Assembly: GCA_035048495.1 (NCBI GenBank) | Contig: CM068545.1 | Span: forward strand, 23,036,741 to 23,100,740 | DNA length: 64,000 nt | Source: Euptelea pleiosperma | Lineage: Eukaryota; Streptophyta; Magnoliopsida; Ranunculales; Eupteleaceae | Reading direction: 5' to 3' | Shown: positions 1-9,039 of the stretch, in pieces | Layout: each line of letters begins with the position of its first letter | Position numbering within the stretch: position 1 is the first letter of the stretch | The notes under the pieces: model-generated | Databases searched by the model: none | Seen by the model: only the letters and a program-made list of their open reading frames with translations | Told to the model about the DNA's origin: nothing | Position numbers and translations under genes: made by a program

Positions 1-539
1 GAAAATGTATGGAAAATGGTTCAAAACATATTTTTTAAAAAATAAATAGAAGAGGGGTTCTCATTAGGTTTTGTTAACAGTTGCCAAACCAACAACACAC
101 TAAAATACCGGATGCCCCCTCAAACGAAAGTGTTCAAGCCTCAAATTTCACAGACTGTAAAAATAAGAAATAACATTTATTCTCTGAAAAGCCTAGAAGT
201 TTACATGATCCCCCTTTACAATAAAAACCCACCCCAAACATACATAAGAGTTCAAATCCTAGAATTGCAAAATTGCAACAGAGGGTTCAATATGATTGTC
301 GACATTTTTGTAGGAATTCAGAAAGAAATAAGTCTAATCTGGCCAATTACTTCACTAAATCGATTTGCAATTTGTGGGATTTTTTAAATTGGGGTTCAAA
401 CACTATATCCTTAGTGGGCCTTTAAGCATTCTTGAAAGTCAGAAGGATTTTTAGACATAATAAGCCATGCAAGAGCCTAAAAACTAGATTTCTCAGAAAA
501 TCCAGGGAATAAAAAGAATTTTTATGGGTTTGTTTTTAC

Positions 540-664
540 CAGCTTGAACTGATGAGATCTCTCCAAGTGGGAGTGGAAACGTTGCGAGGTCCAGAGACAT
601 GGAAAGCATATGGATGATAACCCTCCTCTTCCTCTGATATCTCCTCTACTGAGAGCTTTGCCAT
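540..664 (-). CDS. First exon of a class 3 lipase-like (At4g10955-type) protein, partial gene
   Basis: Read on the minus strand, an ATG at 664 opens a 125-nt exon that encodes 41 codons plus two bases of a split Trp codon and ends at a good donor (GT at 539-538). The peptide starts MAKLSVEEI, has an acidic run, then HPYAFHVSGPRN and TWRDLISSSW. From memory, this FHVSGPRN...NW-x-DLI-x-SSW start is typical of plant alpha/beta-hydrolases annotated as lipase class 3 or At4g10955-like; their catalytic part lies downstream and would be left of this window, because 1-539 reads as intron. Upstream on the same strand is a CT-rich leader (GA repeat on plus, 713-740) and then a Mutator-type MITE at 827-1214 in the proximal promoter. 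The family call rests on about 25 residues; the exon itself (start, reading frame, donor) is clear. Confidence 0.6.
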
Positions 665-712
665 GAAACCACCACCTCTCCCTTCTTTTCTCTCTTCTTA
701 CTGAAGAGAAGC

Positions 713-740
713 AGAGAGAGAGAGAGAGAGAGAGAGAGAG
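713..740. repeat. (GA)n microsatellite
   Basis: About 14 GA units. It lies 50 bp upstream of the minus-strand ATG at 664, so it is probably in the 5' leader of the lipase-like gene, where CT tracts (sense strand) are common in plants. Confidence 0.9.
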
Positions 741-826
741 GTTTGCTTAGATATTCGTATTCGATGGACGTTGTACGGTTGTAGCGTACCTAACGGTCGT
801 AATTCGATCATCAGGTAGTCTTTGAT

Positions 827-1214
827 GAGTAAACCTTCGCTCACTGCATGATGTGAGCGAAGGCGATCACAGCACACAATATGAGCCACGTGGCACACTC
901 TTAGAGAAAGCTGACTGTATGGATGTTTGGAAAATCACTAGGTGGACCTACAAACCGAAAATAAACCTGATCAGTCATTTCTAAACGTTGGATTGGAGTT
1001 ATTTTCATGGGTTCATTTTAACTGTAGGAATTTGAGCATTATTGAGCGTTGTTTGGGAGTAAAGATCCAAAGGTTGTAAATCACTAATCAGGCTGATTTT
1101 TGATTTTCAGGTCCACCGAGGGATGGAACAAACATCCATACGGTCAGAGATATCTAAGAGTGTGCCACGTGGCTCGTATTGTGTGCTGTGATCGCCTTCG
1201 CTCACATCTTACTC
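827..1214. mobile_element. Mutator-type MITE, complete copy
   Basis: The 388-bp element begins GAGTAAACCTTCGCTCAC and ends in its inverted complement (GTGAGCGAAGG...TTACTC). The terminal inverted repeats run nearly 80 bp and include AGCCACGTGGCACACTCTTA. Flanking 9-mers GTCTTTGAT (818-826) and GTCTTTGTT (1215-1223) match at 8 of 9 bases, the duplication length of Mutator-like elements. No coding capacity. It lies 163 bp upstream of the lipase-like ATG, so its CACGTG cores sit in that promoter. Related copies are near 1380, 12990, 13960, 14148, 33050, 48405, 50390 and 50690. Confidence 0.85.
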
Positions 1215-1379
1215 GTCTTTGTTAAGTCCTGAATTCCTTTTCCTCTTCTTTGTTTTCCGAGTTCCTAAAGGGTGCCTCTGCGGGCACCTACCCCTTTAAG
1301 ATGGGCACCCACATTTGACAAAAATGCCCCTATCACTTATATCTTACTTTTGATAAGACAGGTGAGAGCAGTTTAGTGC

Positions 1380-1680
1380 GAGTAGAACTTTGCTAACCGA
1401 CCACAGTGTGAACCACGTGGCACACTCTTAGAGGACGCTGACCTAGCTGGACCTACAAACCAAAAATCAGCCTGATTAGTGATTTCAAACCTTTGGATCT
1501 TTGTACCCAATAATAGTAAAAAATGCCCAAATTCCACGGTTAAAAATCAACCCATGAAAACGACTACAATCTAATGCTTAGAAACCACTAATCAGCAAAT
1601 TTTTGACCTATATGTCCATCTAGGGTTGGGTGGGCCAAACATCTATACGGTCAGAAATTCTACGCCACGTGGCCATATTA
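1380..1680. mobile_element. Mutator-type MITE, right end decayed
   Basis: It starts GAGTAGAACTTTGCTAACC and carries AACCACGTGGCACACTCTTA, then the same interior as the copy at 827 (CCTGATTAGTGATTTC, CATACGGTCAG). The right terminal repeat stops soon after GCCACGTGGCC near 1670, so the right boundary is approximate and no target duplication can be paired. Confidence 0.6.
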
Positions 1681-1734
1681 GGGATCTTTATAATAAAATA
1701 GTATTTTGCAGTGGATCCATGATATGTATATACA

Positions 1735-3440
1735 CTAGTGGGTGGCCCGTGCCCACCGCACTCTCCAACAAAGCATTTGCTAAAATCAGGTGTGAGTGGG
1801 TGAGATCCATCATCTAATTTGGGGGATAAGATCTCGGCCCTTCTTTGTTGAAACATATAAGAGGGGGTATAAGTGGGGAGACAACTTCCCTGTTTTGTTA
1901 TATAGACTAGTAAACGGCCCGTGCCTACGGCACTCTCCGACAAAAGCGTTTGAAAAATTGGGTGCCTTCGGCACTCAAACGGTATAACGGACTGGGGCGT
2001 TACCGTTTTTTCCACTATAACGGCTGTTATAACGGATTGTAACACACAGAGCGAGAAATGAGAGAATAACAAAAAATAATGGTGTTGAAATTCAAATTTT
2101 GAATAAATTGAGGTCAAATGAGGCGGATTGAGTGGGTGCAATCTAACTGTCCACATTAGATCGATGGATTTGATCTCAACCACTCTTTATCTAACCGTCC
2201 ACATTAGATGGATGGATAAGATAAGAGAATACAACTGAGTTGTCTTATTATATGCGTGAGTGGCTGTGCCTGCAGCACTTTCCAACAAAGTGTTTGTCAA
2301 AATCGGGTGGGAGTTAATCTCAGCCATCGATATGAAGGATAGTGGATCTCAGCCACTCATTATTGAAGCTATATAAGATAAAACCAGTCACTTGTTATAT
2401 TGATAGTGGGTGGCCCGTGCCCTCGGTACTCCCCGTCAAAGCATTTGCCAAAATCAGGTGTGAGTGGCTGAGATCCACCGTCCATTTGGGGGATAAGATC
2501 TCGACCCTTCTTTGTTGAAACAGATAAGAGGGGGTATAAGTGGGGAGACAACTTCCCTATTTTGTTATATAGACTAGTGGGTGCCCCGTGCCATTGGCAC
2601 TCCTCAACAAAGAATTTGACAAAATCAGGTGAGTGGCAGAGATCCACCGTCCATTTGGGGGAGGATTAGATCTCGGCCCTTCTTTGTTGATGCTTATAAG
2701 AGGTATAAGTAGGGAGACAACCAATGTGTTTTGTTATATAGAATAGTAAATGGCCCGTGCCCACGGCACTCTCCGACAAAAGTGTTTGAAAAAATTGGGT
2801 GCCTTCGACACTCAAACGGTATAACGGACTGGGGGAGTTACCATTTTTTCCATTATACGCACAGAGGGAAAAATGAAAAAATAACATAAATAACAAAAAA
2901 TAACGGTGTTAAAATTCAAATTCTGAATTTCACATTTTTAATAAATATATCGAGGTCAAATGAGTGAGAGTGATTGAATAAATGAGGGGATTAAGTGGCT
3001 GAAATCTAACCGTCCACATTAGATGGATGGATTTAATCTCAACCACTCTTTATATATCTTATGAAGCAAAATACGATAAGAGAATACAACTGAGTTTTTT
3101 TGTTATATGTGTGGGTGGCCCATGGCACTCTCCGGCAAAGTGTTTGTCAAAATCAGGTGGGAGTTAATCTCAGCCATTGATGTGAAGCATAGTGGATCTC
3201 GGCCACTCATTATTGAAATCATATAAGATAAGATGGGGTATAAGACAACCACTATCACTTGTTATATAGATAGTGGGTGGCCCGTGCCCACAGTACTCTC
3301 CAACAAAGCATTTGCCAAAATCGGTTGTGAGTGGCTGAGATCCGCCGTCTATTTTGGGGATGAGATCTTGGCCCTTCTTTGTTGAAACATATGAGAGGGG
3401 ATATAAGTGGGGAGACAACTTCCCTGTTTTGTTATATAGA
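1735..3440 (-). mobile_element. Head-to-tail array of miniature Helitron-like units (A-B-C-A repeated twice)
   Basis: On the minus strand every unit starts TCTATATAACAAAAC or a close variant, and ends in the hairpin GTGCC-GTG-GGCAC followed about 10 nt later by CTAG. These are Helitron hallmarks: 5' TC, 3' hairpin plus CTRR, insertion between A and T. Array edges fit (A before TC at 3440/3441; T after CTAG at 1735/1734). In plus order the units are A 1735-1906, C 1907 to about 2254, B about 2255-2404, A 2405-2573, A 2574-2742, C 2743 to about 3110, B about 3111-3270, A 3271-3440. A and B are 150-172 bp; C is 350-370 bp and carries an extra ATAACGG-rich segment. So an 840-870-bp composite is tandemly duplicated. 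It has no coding capacity; long open frames here are chance. Confidence 0.65.
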
Positions 3441-4150
3441 TATGTAGGTAGGATATGGATCCCTTGATGTAGATCTTGGTTTGGGTTTGGATCAAGGGAT
3501 GGATATTCCAAATCGGATTCACATTTGGATTTGGGTCAGCTTCTTCAAAGTCAAATTTAAACATGGATCTACCTAGATCTGGTCGGGTCCGACCCATTTC
3601 ATGCCCTACTTCAAAGGATAGTTAGTAAATTCTCGCGAATTTTTCCAAACCTTTAAATATGACGTTGTTCAGTTCATTTGTTTAATAATTCGTAAGGTTC
3701 TATTAACTGACAATTTGTAATGACTTGGCAAACTTTCCTTGTTCATCTCTTGCCACCCCGCCAATTGTGAGTTGGATCTTGTGCGCTTGGACAGGCCATC
3801 CATCTTTTGCATGCCACATGTACCTAGCAAACGGAAGCTGTGCTCGTTAGGGTTTTTTCAACTTCTCCATTAGTCCACACAAAGATCTTTGTCTTATAGA
3901 GTGTAAAGAAATTGAATGACGAACCGACATTCAACCAAAAGAGGGTAAATTCGACCTGTGGATAAAGATTGATAAGAAATTAGGTTTTTTGTGATCAGAT
4001 TTATGGCCTAATGTTATATTTCAGTGACTTCTATTTAAGTGATTTATGGCTTTAGGTTAAAACAATATCATTTTGATATCTCAGTATGTTGAATTCATTT
4101 AAGTAAATAGTAACATATATTTCAGTTACACTTACCTAAACATATTTTTA
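3441..4150. other. Intergenic, no gene seen
   Basis: The first 160 bp hold a degenerate purine-rich repeat (GGATATGGATCC, GGGTTTGGATC) similar to text beside the array at 11725. The rest is unique-looking AT-rich sequence with no convincing exon or element end. Confidence 0.5.
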
Positions 4151-4654
4151 ATGTCTGCACAACAAAAAAGAAGCTCAATTAGACGGCCGTATGAATTCTT
4201 TCTCTGGGTTGATGAATACATGTTATGTCCGTGTGGTGAAGGCCCGTGCAAAAATTTGTTTGTTAAACAGGGACAGAACACTAGAAGAAAGTATTGTGTC
4301 TGTCTAAAATCGATTGTTAAACAGGTTATCCCTAAGTTCTCATGTCAAAAAAGTTGATTATTTTCTTATATTAACATTTTATACTCTACAGATTTCAACA
4401 TGGAGCTGCGGCTACTTCCGTTGGGTCAAGAAAGACCACTCAGATGGCCAAACTGATAAAGCTGAAATTGTCCCAGCTACATTTGACTTTTGCGAGACTA
4501 ACATCGATAAGGTTGAAGTCTATACAACAATTGATGAATCAAAGATGTTGTTGCTACTACACTTATGGCTGAGTTGGATGTAGCACGGCAATCTGCTGAT
4601 AGGTGTCGCGAGTTACTTATCGATTTGGCAAACATGCACCTACGCAATGACTAA
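4151..4654 (+). pseudogene. GRF-type zinc finger protein fragment, frameshifted
   Basis: Exon 1 (4151-4324, 58 codons) begins MSAQQKRSSIRRPYEF and contains CPCGEGPC and RRKYCVC. A 67-bp intron (4325-4391, GT...CAG) joins in frame to exon 2, which begins with STWSCGYFRWVKKD. The pattern CxCG, K/R-Y-x-C, C-G-Y/F-F-x-W is the zf-GRF domain of plant nucleic-acid-associated proteins. The frame runs to TAG near 4583, but the adjacent frame from ATG 4565 reads MAELDVARQSADRC...RND and stops at 4654, which looks like the family's usual helical C-terminal tail. A 1-nt frameshift near 4560 therefore separates the domain from its tail. Surroundings are transposon-rich, so it may be a captured or retired gene copy. 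Its molecular function is unknown. Confidence 0.6.
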
Positions 4655-5637
4655 TGCTATCTGATGTGTTGTCTATTGCACGTGTAGCTCAAAGTTTCTG
4701 ATACTTAAATTAAGTTGTTGGTTTTCTAGAGAGGTCCTAGCAATAATCCATAGTATGACCCTCCATACCATAATGAGTACACTTTGGATCTAGCATGACC
4801 TCATCCATGACCTCTCCCTAAGTCCCGGTCTCCTCTATCACCACTACAACTATCACTACCTCGTCCACCACCACATACGTCCACCTCGACCAACACTATC
4901 GAAAACAACTAAGGAGTTAGGTTTTCTCTTTTTCTAAAAAGTCTTGATTGTCAATCCCAGGTACTTTTAGCTCTTCTGTATAAATTATATTGTTAAGTTA
5001 CAAGTTTGTTGAAGTTTGAAGCATTGAAGATCAAGTGGACTTCATCAACTCAAAGAAGACTTAAAGATGAAGAACAACAACAAAGAATTCAAGCCGCACT
5101 AAAGACATAGTCAAAGTTATGAAGATTTAAAGCAAAAGATCGAAAGCACGTTCTCACTCTACGAACGTTCAACTATCAAGAATCTCGTGTTGCAGATATT
5201 TACGTACATCTAAGAGTACACCACGCGTATGACAGTGGATCAAAATTTACTCTAGATATTTCTTTGCTAGTTTGGTTTCATTTGGGTGAACAAATACTTA
5301 AATAAGTATTGTTTGGAGAAAGTCTAAGAGGGCTGGCCAACCGACCATTTTGAGCGGCCGACCGGAGTCTTTTGACTCTGACTGGTCGACGGGTCAAAAG
5401 GTGCAGGCGACCGAACCTCTCTATATCGGATCTTTCAGGTTCTGATCTGAGCGGGCGACTAACTAAAATATGCGGTCGACCGACCAAAATATACGGTCGA
5501 CTCCCCCATTTTTGTATATCGTTTTGACTCAATCTTCTCTGCTAGTTTAGGCTCACTTTGGCCATTCAAACGGATATTTTTGGTTCATTTCTATTGAGTG
5601 GAGGCTGACTAGTAAGCCTCTAATTGTGTCACATGTG
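4655..5637. other. Intergenic, probable degenerate transposon
   Basis: No gene seen. 5320-5520 is rich in CGACCGACC and CGGTCGAC motifs, and 5030-5130 reads like the A-rich leader of a retroelement, but no terminal repeats could be paired. Confidence 0.3.
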
Positions 5638-5672
5638 CGGCAACCCCGGTTGTTGCTTTATAATAGTATAGA
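5638..5672 (-). mobile_element. Helitron 5' terminus
   Basis: On the minus strand the sequence starts TCTATACTATTATAAAGC, continues CAACAACCGGGGTTGCC, and is preceded by A. A second copy of the same terminus (TCTATACTATTATAAACC...AACCGGGGTAGCC) lies at 32808 on the plus strand. TC after A and the conserved first 16 bases fit a plant Helitron 5' end. The 3' end, which would lie at lower coordinates, was not located. Confidence 0.6.
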
Positions 5673-7215
5673 TAGATTTGGTTACCAAACATGGATTTGG
5701 AATTGGAAATAGAATTTCATAACTTGTGATTTTTTTAAGAATTGAAATTTCTTGTGTTTGGTTGCACCATGGATTTGCTTAGAATTCCCAATAAATTTTT
5801 ATCTATTGCTGAAATAGTAACTTATATATAGGAGAAATATCCTATGCATCCAAATAGTTTGTTAAACACTCACCGCATAATGAATATGGACAAAAGGGCA
5901 TTTGTGTGACATAAACATTAGCAAATGATCTCCTAATTTAACTTTAAATAAGCCACACTAAAGACTTACGATATTATATACAAATGTCCTAATTAAATTA
6001 TGAAAATATAATACATAAATATTATAATGTTTATTATGATAATAGAATAGCAGAGTATTTTATATAAGTTGTACAGAATATAAGAGAGATAGTCCTCTTC
6101 TTGATAGAGAGATGTTTCCATAAAATATTTTTTTTATAATTTTCATATATGCATATGCAAATGTGTAGACATGTACGTTATTCATGCTACTAATTTTATT
6201 AGTGTTATAATTTAAATTTTCTTTCTTAATTTTTTTTTAAATTATACTTTTGATAAAATAAAAATATTACAAATTTTTTTCATACACAGCTTATACAAAT
6301 TTGTGTAGGTCATCTATTTTATTGATCTTGTTCATTCTGATTTTTTTTAAATAAGAATCTATATATATATATATATATAATTTATGGTCTTTTAATTATA
6401 TACATATGTTTTATTTAAGTATAATATAAAGTTTTTTATATTTTTCTTATTTTCTTATTTTTCTAATTTTTATGAATTTTAATGGCTTTTGATTAGTTTT
6501 TTAACTTTTTAATAAATTTTAATGAATAGATAACGCATTTTCCATTTTAATTATTTTTATCAATCTTATAGTATTTTTTATAATTTTAAATATTTTTTAT
6601 AACATTTTTATGTTTTTTATCAATTTATAATAATTTTTATTAATCTTTATGAATTTAATAATTTAATAATATTTTTAATTGATGGTGAACATCTCGTTCC
6701 ATATTACACGATTTTTTAGACAATATTAGTCAGATCAGCTGATCATATTGGGGTTTTATACATATGTTTTATTTAAACATCATAATACAAAACTTCTAAA
6801 ATTTTCTATGAATTGAGTTTTACTTTTTCTTTTTTTATAAATATTAAGGAATAAATAAAGCATTTCTCATTTTCAATAGCTTTTATCAATTTTATAGAAT
6901 TTTATAAGTTTTTAGTTTATAGTAATTTTTATGAATTAATAAATTTTATAAAAATTTTAATTGGTTGGAACGCCTTGTACCATGTTACACGGTTTTTGGC
7001 TGTATCAAGAGGTCATCAAAACCAATACCTTGAAAAATGAATATTGTCTGATAAAAAATCTTTCAACACGGAAACAATAGTCCATGATTTGGAAGTTTAT
7101 TTTCCCCCATGAAAACGAAGGACTTGGACATGAAATTCTTGGAAATGAGTTCTCACAAACACAGAGCAAGAATTACAAATCCAAATCTTGGCTCAATTCC
7201 TTGTAAACAAACCGT
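5673..7215. other. Very AT-rich block
   Basis: From about 5840 to 6990 the sequence is dominated by AT homopolymer-like text, with (TA)n at 6361-6379 and many repeats of TTTTTATAATTTT type. The edges (TTTGGTTACCAAACATGG on the left, TTGTAAACAAACCG on the right) hint at a decayed inverted-repeat element of about 1.5 kb. No coding potential. Confidence 0.4.
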
Positions 7216-7761
7216 CCCTCAATTCCTAGACTCACTAATTGTCACTTTCTCCTAGTCTCCTATCCATTAAAGATACACTTCAACCACCTTGAAGGAAGAA
7301 GCCTCCTTACAAAAAATCTAGTTTCCTTATCTATAGTTGAAGATATAAAAATCATGTATGATACTTTTTGCTTTTATGTACACTTGCGGAGTACGTGCGA
7401 TGCACATGACTAAAGAGGAGAGGTGAGGTGAGGTGTCGGGGTTGTGTGTAAAGGTTGTAGCGGTATTTTTAAGATATTTTTAAAATTTAAAAGACTAAAA
7501 CACCCAATTTAGAACAAATATAGATTGCATGCTTTCAAGGGTATGTAGTATTTTTAAATAAAATAAATAACAACTTTGAAATTGAATAATAATAGTTAGA
7601 ATTGGATATCACTATGAAGCTCTCATCAACAACTAACTTTCTAATGGTTCTAATGTTACCCTAGCTAAACTAACACATAAATTGAAAGTTATGTGTTTTC
7701 AAAAATAAAAAATAAAAAAAACTAATTATTGGAGAGAGAGAGAGATATGAGTGGTTGGGCA

Positions 7762-8209
7762 CAAGGTTTAAATGGGACCATTATAACGGTATAACGGTCT
7801 TGGGGCATTACCGTTTTTTTCCATTATAACAACAACAACAAAAAAACACTCAGGGGCAAAAAAGGAAAAAATGGAAAAAATGAAAAATAATGAAAATAAC
7901 GAAAAATAATGGGAAAAAACGGAAAAAAAATTGGACATAATGGAAAATAATGGAAAAAAGAGCACTGAAATTCAAATTTCAAAAACGGAAAATAACAGAA
8001 AAAATGAATATAACGGAGAAAAACGAAAAAAAATAAATAGAAAAAACGGCCATTTTTTTTCACAAAATTTTTCAGAAAATAACGGCCGTTATTTTTGTTA
8101 TAACGGCCATTATTTTCTGGGCATTTTAACAGTACGTAATGTAACGGGGTAGGTCCGAATCCGTTATAACGGCCGCTGTTTTCGTTATAACGGGGATTTT
8201 CAAACCTTG
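7762..8209. mobile_element. hAT-type MITE rich in TAACGG
   Basis: This 448-bp element starts CAAGGTTTAAATGGGACC and ends TTTTCAAACCTTG. It is flanked by perfect 8-bp duplications GTTGGGCA (7754-7761 and 8210-8217), the hAT signature. Many TAACGG and CCGTTA motifs fill both subterminal regions, including TAACGGCCGTTA palindromes. No transposase. Similar ends recur at 10708, 19640, 28571, 30898 and 39423. Confidence 0.85.
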
Positions 8210-9039
8210 GTTGGGCAGAGAGGTGTGGGTTGTTGGGGAAGAGGAAAAGTTTGTCCTCTGTCTTCTTGCAAGCCACTTATCATTGAAGATTTATTAAAAA
8301 AACAGAGTCCATCTAGAGCTACACCCGTTTCATACATCCAATTCTTAGGCCATGCCTCATCCAATCGCCCACCTATCTCGATCCATGATCACGAGTCGGT
8401 AGCCCACCAATAATGTACATCAAGCCAAATAACTTGTATGTGGCCCACCTATATATATGAACTGAATCAACCTGCTATATTGACGAGTCACCTGTTAGGT
8501 GGGCCATAGCCTAAGAATCAATCATATCAGCCATAATCTCAATAGGAAAAAATAACCAGAAAGTGATGGATAGCCAATTTTCAACTTCTAGAGTCTCAAA
8601 TTGCCCATTTTTGTGTGACTCTGGATTACCATCTACTCAAGTGGTGGCCCACTAATTCAGTCTTTTGTGTGACTCTGGATTACCATCTACTCAAGTGGTG
8701 GCCCACTAATTCAGTCTTGATAAAAACTAGGGACTACATACCGGTTAAGGTGGAACTGAAAATTAGGGGTGTCAATGGGGTACTCGATCAACTGATACAT
8801 GCGATCCACTCGAGGAGTCGCTACCTTCGCATGCCAACCGAGCCACCTTCATTATGCATTACACTCACAAACCGCTCCTAAGCACCCGATGTTATTATAA
8901 AGGTTCTCACTTTGGTATCAGTTTCGATTCATGCAGCTACTACAATAACAACTGCCATTTTCGTGGTAGCTAGTTGTATAAGTGTAATTTCCTTGACAGG
9001 AGCTACGGTTCCAAAAGACACACTAATTATTATATGAAC
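8210..9039. other. Intergenic with a 54-bp tandem duplication
   Basis: 8611-8664 is repeated, without a visible change, at 8665-8718 (the unit begins TTGTGTGACTCTGGATTACC). Nothing else is recognised before the LINE. Confidence 0.7.

Noticed and set aside
1620..2183. Open frame of 187 codons on the minus strand
   Set aside because: It runs across Helitron-like repeat units and a MITE edge; the same frames recur in the repeats at 2369-3597 and 11725-12966 and match no protein family.
7824..8276. Open frame of 150 codons rich in Phe on the minus strand
   Set aside because: It lies in the hAT-type MITE; composition follows the A-rich strand and crosses the element's right boundary.
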